Shown here piece after piece: positions 25,167 to 32,600 of a stretch of DNA of 43,613 bases (position 1 is the stretch's first letter; every line of letters begins with the position of its first letter). The DNA lies in assembly GCA_937892865.1 (NCBI GenBank), contig CALBJG010000026.1:1-43613 (forward strand). The letters run 5' to 3'. The DNA is from an uncultured Clostridia bacterium. GTDB taxonomy: Bacteria; Bacillota; Clostridia; Oscillospirales; Oscillospiraceae. The notes beneath the pieces are model-generated. The model was not told where the DNA came from. It ran no database searches and saw only the letters and a list, made by a program, of their open reading frames with translations. The position numbers were made by a program, and so were the translations under genes.

Positions 25167-25196
25167 TTGACAATTGTTGTTATATTATGTTATAAA
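25167..25196 (+). promoter_or_regulatory. sigma-A promoter of the DeoR regulator
   Basis: Consensus TTGACA (25167-25172), 18-bp spacer, TATAAA (25191-25196). The spacer and downstream region are filled with TGTTA repeats. Confidence 0.7.
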
Positions 25197-25223
25197 TATG
25201 TTAAATGATTAAGATTATAACAT
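25178..25223. promoter_or_regulatory. TGTTATA repeats, candidate DeoR autoregulatory operator
   Basis: TGTTATA at 25178-25184 and 25188-25194, TGTTAAA at 25199-25205 (spaced 10 and 11 bp, one helical turn each), and the inverted TATAACA at 25216-25222. ATGTTATAA (25187-25195) and TTATAACAT (25215-25223) are perfect 9-bp inverted arms. One copy coincides with an extended -10, so part of the resemblance is promoter sequence. Confidence 0.5.
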
Positions 25224-25235
25224 AGGAGGCAGGTT

Positions 25236-25985
25236 ATGTATAATATCCGGCAAGAGAATATGAAGGACTACATTGAAAAACAGAATGTAGTTTCCATTCG
25301 TGAATTGCAGACGCTGTTTCCAAACGTGTCATTAATGACGATCCACAGAGATTTGGATGCGCTGGAGAGCGCAGGCGCTGTTGTAAAATTCCGTGGCGGC
25401 GCAAAGTCCGTCAGACATAAAGGCGATCTTGAATTTACCGTCCGTATGAACGCAAACAATGCAGGGAAGGAGATCATTGCTCAAAAAGCCTTGCGTTTGA
25501 TCCAACCCCATACGTCTGTATTCTTGGATGCGAGCACGACCAATCTGGCGTTGGCGCGCATTATGCCTGATATTAACATTAATGTTTTTACCACCGGTCC
25601 CAATATTGCTATAGAATTGTGCCGATTGCAGAATCCTACTGTAACACTTTGTTGCGGCACATTAAATCGTAAAAACCTGGCAGTATCCGGTCAGAATACA
25701 CTGGAGATGCTGGATAAGATCAATATCGATATGGCGTTTATTGGTGTTTCCGGTTGTAGTATAGAGGCTGGTTTTACTTGCGGAACAGAAAACGATATGT
25801 TAGTTAAACGAAAAGTGATTCAGAAAGCGCGCACAAGTGTTTTGATGTGCGGTAAAGAGAAACTTCGGTGCCTAATGCCATATACATTTGCGGATTTTGA
25901 TGATGTCGATTATCTGATTTTTGATGAACCGCTTCCTGAAAGATTTTTAGATGCTGCAGAAGCATCAAATTTGAAATATCTGTAA
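25236..25985 (+). CDS. DeoR/GlpR-family transcription regulator
   Basis: A 249-residue repressor-type regulator. An N-terminal winged helix-turn-helix (about 5-57) holds VSLMTIHRDLDALESAG and KFRGGA. The C-terminal sensor domain (about 75-230) has the family motifs VFLDASTTNLALA, FTTGPNIAIEL, and DMAFIGVSGCSIEAGFTC, which usually bind phosphorylated sugars. AGGAGG is six bases before the ATG. It is followed by a terminator and the E2-E1 operon, whose promoter shares its TGTTATA/TATAACA motif, so it probably controls that operon and itself. The inducer is unknown. Confidence 0.92.
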   Translation: MYNIRQENMKDYIEKQNVVSIRELQTLFPNVSLMTIHRDLDALESAGAVVKFRGGAKSVRHKGDLEFTVRMNANNAGKEIIAQKALRLIQPHTSVFLDASTTNLALARIMPDININVFTTGPNIAIELCRLQNPTVTLCCGTLNRKNLAVSGQNTLEMLDKINIDMAFIGVSGCSIEAGFTCGTENDMLVKRKVIQKARTSVLMCGKEKLRCLMPYTFADFDDVDYLIFDEPLPERFLDAAEASNLKYL

Positions 25986-25990
25986 TATTC

Positions 25991-26024
25991 GCAGGTTGCC
26001 GATTTCTTCGGCAACCTGCTATTA
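25991..26024 (+). terminator. terminator after the DeoR gene
   Basis: A perfect 12-bp stem (25991-26002 with 26008-26019), five-base loop, then a weak T tract. It separates the regulator from the E2 promoter. Confidence 0.7.
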
Positions 26025-26039
26025 TTTATAAAATAAGTA

Positions 26040-26084
26040 TTGACTTAACGTGTTACAATAAGTTATAATTAACATGCTATAACA
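26040..26084 (+). promoter_or_regulatory. E2-E1 operon promoter with TGTTA/TATAACA elements
   Basis: TTGACT (26040-26045), 18-bp spacer, TATAAT (26064-26069), the same geometry as the deoR promoter. TGTTACA (26051-26057) lies in the spacer and inverted TATAACA (26078-26084) just downstream, resembling the deoR operator. Confidence 0.55.
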
Positions 26085-26104
26085 ATTTATAAGGAGGTAA
26101 AATA

Positions 26105-27661
26105 ATGGCAAATGCAGTCATTATGCCAAAGGCCGGTATTACAGTTGAAAGTTGTATTATCGGACAGTGGCTCAAGAATGTCGGCGATCAGATCAAGATT
26201 GGCGATATTCTGTTTACTTACGAAACGGATAAGGCTTCTTTTGAGTGCGAATCCACAGCAGAGGGTGAACTTCTTGAGATCTTCTTTGAAGAAGGCGATG
26301 AGGTTCCTTGCCTGGTTAATGTTTGTGCAATTGGCAAAGCAGGCGAAGATGTCTCTGCTTTGAAAGGAGGTAGCGCTGCACCTGCCGAATCTGCTCCTGC
26401 AGCAACTGCTGCATCTGCCGCAGCACCGGCTGCTGTTGCATGCAACACAAAGGCTTCCGCTGTTATTATGCCCAAGGCCGGCATTACAGTTGAAAGTTGC
26501 ATCATCGGCGAGTGGCTGAAGCAAATTGGAGATCAGGTCAAGATTGGCGATATTCTGTTTACTTATGAAACAGATAAGGCATCCTTTGAGTGTGAATCTA
26601 CCGCTGAAGGTGAGTTGTTGGCCATTTTCTTTGAAGAGGGCGATGAAGTTCCCTGCATGGAAAACGTCTGCGCTGTTGGTCCTCATGGTGAACCGACTGA
26701 TTGTCTGAAGCCCGGCGCAGCGCCTGTGGTTGTCGAAGAGGCTGCGCCTGCCGCTGTCGTTGAAACTGCAGCACCCGCTGCTGTTGAAGTGAAGCCCGGC
26801 GCTCCCGTTTCTCCCAGGGCTGCAAAACTGGCTAAGGCATACGGTGTTGATGCAGCTATGGCTGCCGGCACCGGTCCTAACGGCCGTATTATTGAACGCG
26901 ATGTTATGAAACTGGTTCAGAATGGCGCTCCCGCTACATCAACCAAGATTGTTGTTGCCGACGGTCCTGAATATGAAGATGTTAAGTTTAGCGGTATTCG
27001 TCGTGCGATCAGCAAGTCCATGCATACATCTCTGTCCACAATGGCTCAGTTAACACACAATACTTCCTTCGATGCAACAAACATCCTTGCTTATCGTAAG
27101 ATGCTTAAGGCAGCAGGAGATGAGTACGCTGGCATTACACTGGGCGATATCGTTCTTTACGCTGTTTCCCGTACACTGCTGAATCATCCGGATTTGAATG
27201 CCAATATGCTGGATGATAATTCTATCCGTCTGTTCAAGCATGTAAACCTGGGTGTTGCAGTGGACACCCCCCGTGGTTTGATGGTTCCCACTATTTTTGG
27301 CGCTGACCAAATGAGCCTGCTTGAAATTTCAAAAGCAGTTAAAGCCTTGGCCGCCGAATGCCGTGACGGTGCAATCAATCCTGATAAACTGTCCGGTGGT
27401 AGTTTTACTGTTTCTAACCTGGGAAATATGGGTGTTGAATCCTTTACACCTGTTATCAATCCTCCCCAGACCGGTATCCTCGGTGTCTGCGGAACAATTG
27501 ACCGCGTTCGCAAGGGAGCAGACGGTTCTATTCAGATATATCCTGCAATGGGCTTGTCTCTGACCTACGATCATCGCGCTGTGGATGGTACTCCTGCTGC
27601 TAAGTTCCAAAAGGAACTGTGTCACAATCTGGAGAACTTTACCACACTGCTTGCTAAGTAA
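26105..27661 (+). CDS. 2-oxo acid dehydrogenase E2 acyltransferase with two lipoyl domains
   Basis: A 518-residue core protein that carries the acyl group on lipoyl arms and transfers it to CoA. Domains: lipoyl 1 (about 2-80, Lys43 in ETDKAS), Ala/Pro linker, lipoyl 2 (about 117-195, Lys158), second Ala/Pro linker, peripheral subunit-binding domain (about 235-271, VSPRAAKLAKAYGVD), and catalytic domain (about 290-518) with the DHRAVDG motif giving His490 and Asp494. The two lipoyl domains are almost identical, also at DNA level. AAGGAGG is seven bases before the ATG. E1 follows 17 bases later; no E3 is nearby. The oxo acid (pyruvate, acetoin, branched-chain) cannot be told. Confidence 0.93.
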   Translation: MANAVIMPKAGITVESCIIGQWLKNVGDQIKIGDILFTYETDKASFECESTAEGELLEIFFEEGDEVPCLVNVCAIGKAGEDVSALKGGSAAPAESAPAATAASAAAPAAVACNTKASAVIMPKAGITVESCIIGEWLKQIGDQVKIGDILFTYETDKASFECESTAEGELLAIFFEEGDEVPCMENVCAVGPHGEPTDCLKPGAAPVVVEEAAPAAVVETAAPAAVEVKPGAPVSPRAAKLAKAYGVDAAMAAGTGPNGRIIERDVMKLVQNGAPATSTKIVVADGPEYEDVKFSGIRRAISKSMHTSLSTMAQLTHNTSFDATNILAYRKMLKAAGDEYAGITLGDIVLYAVSRTLLNHPDLNANMLDDNSIRLFKHVNLGVAVDTPRGLMVPTIFGADQMSLLEISKAVKALAAECRDGAINPDKLSGGSFTVSNLGNMGVESFTPVINPPQTGILGVCGTIDRVRKGADGSIQIYPAMGLSLTYDHRAVDGTPAAKFQKELCHNLENFTTLLAK

Positions 27662-27678
27662 GAAAGGGGGAACGGTAT

Positions 27679-30156
27679 ATGCCTAAGAATTTATTTGTGG
27701 ATCCCAATGAGGTCCGTGCACCGGGTAAGGTTACATTTAACGACATTCCCGTGAACCAATACAACAAAACAATTCAGGAAGAACTGGACTCCGGTAAGTT
27801 CACAAAGGAAGATTTGGTTCGTATTTTTAGAGATATGACCATCCTGCGTGAATTTGAAACGATGCTGAACCTGATTAAGACTCAGGGCTCTTATAATGGT
27901 GTTGACCATACATATCCTGGCCCCGCTCATTTGTCCACCGGTCAGGAATCTGCTTGTGTTGGTCAGGCTTATTTACTGGATGAGAATGACTTTGCATTTG
28001 GTTCTCACCGTAGCCACTCTGAAATCCTCGCAAAGGCGCTGTCTACCATCAATAAGATGAGCGATGATCAGTTGATGTCCGTTATGGAAGGCTTCCTGGA
28101 TGGCAAGTGCCTGAATGCAACAAAGAAGTTAGGTGAAACAAAGGATACCAAGGAATTGGCTATTCGCTTCATTCTTTACGGTACGCTTGCTGAGATTTTC
28201 GCCCGTGAATCCGGTTTCCATATGGGTATGGGCGGCTCTATGCACGCATTCTTCCTGCCCTTCGGTATCTATCCCAACAACGCAATCGTTGGCGGTTCTG
28301 CTACCATTTCTACCGGTTCTGCTCTGTATAAGAAACTGAACAATAAAAAGGGCATCTGTGTATGTAACATCGGTGACGCATCTATGTCCCGCGGTCCTGT
28401 TTGGGAAGCAATGAACTTTGCTGCTATGGATCAGTACAAGACTATTTGGGAATCCCACAACGACGGTATGCCGATCTTGTACAATACCTTTAATAACTCC
28501 TACGGTATGGGCGACCAGACCCGTGGTGAGACTATGGGTCAGGGTTGTATGTCCCGGATCGCTTCCGGTATCAGCCCCACGCAGTTCCATGCAGAAACTG
28601 TTGACGGCTTCAATCCCTTGGCAGTGATCGATGCAATGGAGCGGAAACTGGAGTTGCTCCGCAACGGTCAAGGCCCTGTTATGATGGAGACGCTGACATA
28701 TCGTTTCTCCGGTCACTCCGTATCCGACCAGAATGCATACCGTACCAAGGAAGAAATCGATGCCTGGAAGGAAGTTGACCCGATCATCACATATCCTGCA
28801 AAGTTGATCGAAGCCGGTGTCACCACTCAAGAAGAGATCGATGCAATCTTGAAAGAAACATCCGAGCGTATGACTATGATCTGCAAGTACGCTGCTGATC
28901 CAGAGTTCAGCCCCTACTGTGATTTCAAGAAAGATCCTGCTGTTGTTGAGCGTTTGATGTTCTCCAACCAGAAGATTGAGAAATTGGATGATCGTGAACC
29001 CGAGTTTACTGTTCCCAAAGAGGAAGCGGAAGGCTATAAGAAGATCAAGTCCAAAGAGCGTAGCCCGATCGGCGCTGATGGCAAACCCGTTTCCAAGATG
29101 AAACTGTATAACCTGCGTGACGGTCTGTCCGAGGTTATCTGGGATCGCTTCTATGAGGATCCTACTTTGGTTGCTTACGGCGAGGACTGCCGTGACTGGG
29201 GCGGCGCATTTGCTGTGTACCGCGGCATGATGGATGCATTGCCCCACAGCCGTTTGTTCAACTCTAACCTGGCTGAGGCCGCTATCGTCGGTACAGCAGT
29301 TGGTTATGCGTTGTCCGGTGGCCGCGCGTTGGTGGAACTGATGTATGCTGACTTTATCGGTTGCGCCGGTGATGAAATTTTCAACCAGATGTCCAAGTGG
29401 CAGGCTATGTCCGCCGGTATCTTGAAGATGCCCTTGGTTCTGCGTGTTTCTGTTGGTTCTAAGTACGGTGCGCAGCACTCTCAGGACTGGACCGCGCTTT
29501 GCGCACATATTCCCGGTTTGAAAGTTTGCTTCCCTGCAACACCTTGGGAAGCAAAGGGCTTGATGGAGACCGCGCTGAAGGGTACAGACCCCGTTGTGTT
29601 CTTCGAAAGTCAGAGAATCTACGATGTCGGTGAACAGTTCCACGAAGGTGGCGTACCTGCAGAGCGTTACGAAATCGAGATCGGCGATACCAATAAGGTT
29701 CGCGACGGTAAGGATATTACCATTCTTACCATTGGCGCTGCTCTGTACCGCGCTGTGGATGCTGCGAAGACTTTGAGCGAAAAGTACGGCATGGAGGCAG
29801 ATATTATCAATATCCACTCTTTGGTGCCTCTGGATTATACTAAAATCTTCGAGTCTGTTCGCAAGACCGGTAAGGTCGTTTTGGTATCCGATGCATGCGC
29901 AAGAGGTTCTTTCCTGAACGATGTTGCCAAGACCATCACGGAACAGTGCTTCGATGATCTGGATGCACCTCCCGTTGTTGTAGGCGCAAAGAACTGGATC
30001 ACACCTCCCTTTGAGTTCGATGAGTTCTTCTTCCCGCAGGCAAGTTGGATTTTGGATTCCATTCACGAAAAACTCGTTCCTCTGGACGGTTATACCGCTG
30101 AATCCAATGTATGCGATGAGGCAGAACTGATCCGTCGTGGTAAATTAGGTGTTTAA
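27679..30156 (+). CDS. 2-oxo acid dehydrogenase E1, fused alpha and beta subunits
   Basis: An 825-residue thiamine-diphosphate enzyme that decarboxylates a 2-oxo acid (or acetoin) and acylates the E2 lipoyl arm. Residues ~40-430 are the alpha part: ThDP motif starting GDAS (232) and ending FNNSYG (271-276), and GFHMGMGGSMH. Residues ~480-825 are the beta part: YGEDCRDWGGAF, NLAEAAIVGTAVGYAL with the catalytic Glu, YADFIGCAGDEI, then the transketolase C-terminal domain. Most organisms encode alpha and beta separately. Codon bias is extreme, indicating high expression, and leaves a long open frame on the opposite strand. The substrate is not decidable. Confidence 0.92.
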   Translation: MPKNLFVDPNEVRAPGKVTFNDIPVNQYNKTIQEELDSGKFTKEDLVRIFRDMTILREFETMLNLIKTQGSYNGVDHTYPGPAHLSTGQESACVGQAYLLDENDFAFGSHRSHSEILAKALSTINKMSDDQLMSVMEGFLDGKCLNATKKLGETKDTKELAIRFILYGTLAEIFARESGFHMGMGGSMHAFFLPFGIYPNNAIVGGSATISTGSALYKKLNNKKGICVCNIGDASMSRGPVWEAMNFAAMDQYKTIWESHNDGMPILYNTFNNSYGMGDQTRGETMGQGCMSRIASGISPTQFHAETVDGFNPLAVIDAMERKLELLRNGQGPVMMETLTYRFSGHSVSDQNAYRTKEEIDAWKEVDPIITYPAKLIEAGVTTQEEIDAILKETSERMTMICKYAADPEFSPYCDFKKDPAVVERLMFSNQKIEKLDDREPEFTVPKEEAEGYKKIKSKERSPIGADGKPVSKMKLYNLRDGLSEVIWDRFYEDPTLVAYGEDCRDWGGAFAVYRGMMDALPHSRLFNSNLAEAAIVGTAVGYALSGGRALVELMYADFIGCAGDEIFNQMSKWQAMSAGILKMPLVLRVSVGSKYGAQHSQDWTALCAHIPGLKVCFPATPWEAKGLMETALKGTDPVVFFESQRIYDVGEQFHEGGVPAERYEIEIGDTNKVRDGKDITILTIGAALYRAVDAAKTLSEKYGMEADIINIHSLVPLDYTKIFESVRKTGKVVLVSDACARGSFLNDVAKTITEQCFDDLDAPPVVVGAKNWITPPFEFDEFFFPQASWILDSIHEKLVPLDGYTAESNVCDEAELIRRGKLGV

Positions 30157-30159
30157 TCC

Positions 30160-30804
30160 GTGGAAATAAGGCGAACAGCGAATGCAGGAGTCTTGCTGAA
30201 ACTGGACGGAGTCTCGATTTTATTGGATGGTGTGAGCCAGAAAGTTGGACCTTATCTGGCTACACCACCGGATATAAAAGACTCTCTCTTATCAGAGGCT
30301 CCCGATGCGCTCGTCTTTACCCACACCCATGAAGACCATTATGACCCCGCTTTTGCAGATGCCTATTTAGCATCTGCAAACGGGGTCATTATTGGACCGG
30401 GTCATTTCCCTGAACATGATTCGTCTTTATATAGAATCGGAACGATTACAATCAAACCGGTTGAAAGCCGTCATATTGGGAAAGCAGGGGAGGTCGCGCA
30501 TTACAGTTATATTATCAGCGGTAGCCATTGCATGTGGTTTGTCGGCGATGCATCACCCTTACAGTGGCATCATGACACCTTATATCAAAAACCGGACGTT
30601 CTCATTGCGCCATTTGCCTACGCTGCTACTGAGTCTGCGTGGAAACTTACAAAAGCGATGGGTGCAAAAACGGTAATTCTTATACATATGCCGGAACGAA
30701 ATGAAGATCCGTTTTCTATTTGGAATGCTGTGGAATCCGTAATTTCGAATGAATCCAATATCAAAGTACTTATTCCGCAACTTGGAGAAAGTATCATTGT
30801 CTGA
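30160..30804 (+). CDS. metallo-beta-lactamase-fold hydrolase (UlaG-like)
   Basis: A 214-residue protein whose HTHEDHYD motif (about 54-61) is the HxHxDH metal site, with a later VESRHIG and VGDASP providing further ligands, and a C-terminal LIHMPERN. It resembles the UlaG/L-ascorbate-lactonase-like branch, whose members hydrolyse lactones or phosphodiesters. The start is GTG 30160, three bases after the E1 stop with AGGTG inside the E1 end, so it is translationally linked to the dehydrogenase operon. Its role there is unknown; removal of a side product is one idea. Confidence 0.82.
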   Translation: MEIRRTANAGVLLKLDGVSILLDGVSQKVGPYLATPPDIKDSLLSEAPDALVFTHTHEDHYDPAFADAYLASANGVIIGPGHFPEHDSSLYRIGTITIKPVESRHIGKAGEVAHYSYIISGSHCMWFVGDASPLQWHHDTLYQKPDVLIAPFAYAATESAWKLTKAMGAKTVILIHMPERNEDPFSIWNAVESVISNESNIKVLIPQLGESIIV

Positions 30805-30817
30805 AATATTCATAAAT

Positions 30818-30856
30818 AAAACGGTCTGCCGATTACTCGGCAGACCGTTTACTTTT
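30818..30856. terminator. bidirectional terminator between convergent operons
   Basis: Arms 30819-30832 and 30837-30850 pair perfectly over 14 bases with a TTAC loop. It closes the E2-E1 operon from the left and the aconitase X operon from the right. Confidence 0.9.
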
Positions 30857-30863
30857 AATATGG

Positions 30864-31307
30864 TTATTCCACGATGACAGTACCGTCATCACCAACTGTA
30901 ATCTTCATTCCGTCCTTAACATAGTCAAGAAATTCTTCGCCGAGGCAATCGATTACTGGCATACTCACATCATCCAACCAGACATCAGCAAGCACGGCAC
31001 CTGCTGCTGCAAGGGAGTCAATTGGCTGTGAAAACAGCATACATGCCGGCTGACGGTGCATGGAGCAAGCGCAATAGAGAACCAAACCACCGGTTGTAGA
31101 CCCAATTGTTTGGGGCAGGCACAGCGCCTTTCCGGCCATTTGTTTACCGAACAGATCAGGATTGTTTTGATCACCACATGTTGCTTTCTTATCACCGAAT
31201 TGAAGTGCTTTTTGGAAAGAGGCAAGGGTATTAAGGCCACCGTGGGATACAACAGCTTCTGCGGTTACAGAGCCGGCGGCAATTACGCGACCTTTAAATT
31301 CTTTCAT
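30864..31307 (-). CDS. aconitase X small (swivel) subunit
   Basis: A 147-residue protein matching the AcnX swivel domain (DUF126). It has the GRVIAAGSVTAEAVVS start, the LCLPQTIGSTTGG motif carrying the active-site Ser (Ser70), and a C-terminal VIVE barrel strand. With the large subunit it forms a Fe-S dehydratase; known relatives act on mevalonate 5-phosphate (archaea) or cis-3-hydroxy-L-proline (bacteria). A longer frame opens at 31349, but AGGAGG places the start at ATG 31307. The gene overlaps the large subunit's end by 14 bases. It is last in its operon. Confidence 0.88.
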   Translation of the reverse strand: MKEFKGRVIAAGSVTAEAVVSHGGLNTLASFQKALQFGDKKATCGDQNNPDLFGKQMAGKALCLPQTIGSTTGGLVLYCACSMHRQPACMLFSQPIDSLAAAGAVLADVWLDDVSMPVIDCLGEEFLDYVKDGMKITVGDDGTVIVE

Positions 31308-32583
31308 ATCCCTTGCCTCCTTTCGTGATCTGCGCAAGGATCTCGTCATCTGTGTAATAACGCGCTGTTGTGTAGGTACGCAGTTTGTTGGAAGAGGTAA
31401 TTACCGGCATCTTGCCAGCAAGGGGATTATTCATATACATCAGCGGGCAAATGTAAGATGTAATTACACCGGTTGCTTTTAATCTCGCTGCATAAGGTGT
31501 TTCCTCAAAAGCCTTCAAAACAGCGGTGGAAGCCGTAAATACAGTGGGAACACAGACTTTAGTCTTACCAGCAGCTTTTAGTCCTGATTCAACTCTATCT
31601 GTCCAGTCCTTCAACTGCTGCAAACTCATATGGGGACAGCCCATAAAGCACAGTTTCGGATTGGCATCTTCCTTTTTCCACATTACGGGATAACTGTCGT
31701 AAACTCTTTGCAGTTCCGCATCGTCGATCACATACACTTGCGCATTTTCTGAGATAAGATTTTCACCCATCTCATCTGCCTCAGGTGTTAACTTGTCAAT
31801 GTGATACAGACCGACAGCACCGTTAGATGCGGTTGCAGCACCGAAATCCTTCAGATAGGTGCATACATCATCTGTCAATTCCGTTCCAAGCCACTTATCA
31901 AGTCCCTTGACATAAGGCACAGATTCCATAACCTTCATACCGATGGCTGAACCCAGGAGTTGTGCTTCAGGCTTCTTTGTGGTCTTGACTTCAACGACCC
32001 AGGTCGCTTTACGGCCTTCATCTGTCAGCAGTCCGAAGTAGGGAACATAACCAACGACACTGCCCATCAGGTCAATGATACCGGAATTGCGATTACAACG
32101 TGCGCCAAGTACAGAGTTTGCGTAAACAACTGCAGAGGATTCTGCCCAACTGAGAACATCACCTTTTTGGGGCTTATTACCCATTTCGTCCATGTAACAG
32201 GTGCAAGAAAATGCATCCTGATCCATAAGACCCATCTTATTTAACTGTTTTTCATAAAAATCCTGCTTTGAGTACATAAAATTCTTGAAAATGAAGTCAA
32301 GCAGGAAATTACTGGGTACATTTTTATCCAGAGGTCTGGGGTCTACAGAGAAAGTCTGCTTGGAAATTGCGCCGGCTTCAATCAACTGATCCATAATGGA
32401 ATAAACCGGACCAAGTGCTTTCAAACCAAAAGATGTAACAAGATGGTTGTGTTTGCTGGTGACGGGTACCATTTTGGTGGCACCAAAAACTTCACCATAG
32501 CGAACAAGGGTTTTCATAACCTTTGCCAAGGTTTCACCCTGGTTACCATCGAGAATACTTTGCTGTTCAGGTGTTAATTGCAT
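31294..32583 (-). CDS. aconitase X large (catalytic) subunit
   Basis: A 429-residue AcnX catalytic subunit (DUF521 type). The core GDVLSWAESSAVVYANSVLGAR is diagnostic. Candidate cluster ligands are Cys127/Cys129 (SCTC), Cys316 in MGCPHMS and Cys379 in YICPLMYM. Just after the core the sequence is CNRNSG, where I recall TNREG in most homologues, so the substrate pocket or cluster site may differ. The start is ATG 32583, ten bases after AAGGAG. It lies between a flavoenzyme and the small subunit. No UbiD decarboxylase or proline racemase gene accompanies it, arguing against the two known AcnX pathways, though such genes could be elsewhere. Confidence 0.88.
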   Translation of the reverse strand: MQLTPEQQSILDGNQGETLAKVMKTLVRYGEVFGATKMVPVTSKHNHLVTSFGLKALGPVYSIMDQLIEAGAISKQTFSVDPRPLDKNVPSNFLLDFIFKNFMYSKQDFYEKQLNKMGLMDQDAFSCTCYMDEMGNKPQKGDVLSWAESSAVVYANSVLGARCNRNSGIIDLMGSVVGYVPYFGLLTDEGRKATWVVEVKTTKKPEAQLLGSAIGMKVMESVPYVKGLDKWLGTELTDDVCTYLKDFGAATASNGAVGLYHIDKLTPEADEMGENLISENAQVYVIDDAELQRVYDSYPVMWKKEDANPKLCFMGCPHMSLQQLKDWTDRVESGLKAAGKTKVCVPTVFTASTAVLKAFEETPYAARLKATGVITSYICPLMYMNNPLAGKMPVITSSNKLRTYTTARYYTDDEILAQITKGGKGYERI

Positions 32584-32600
32584 ATATTCATCGCTCCTTA

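Noticed and set aside
28129..30066. A 645-codon open frame on the minus strand opposite the E1 gene.
   Set aside because: It has no ribosome site, reads like reversed coding sequence and arises because the highly biased E1 codons avoid creating stops on the other strand. The same applies to the open frames opposite ackA (20358-21662) and atpD (17232-18146).
31308..31349. Aconitase X large and small subunits as a fused or frameshifted single gene.
   Set aside because: They are in different frames, and the small subunit has its own AGGAGG and ATG with only a 14-base overlap. Separate subunits are a known form of the family.
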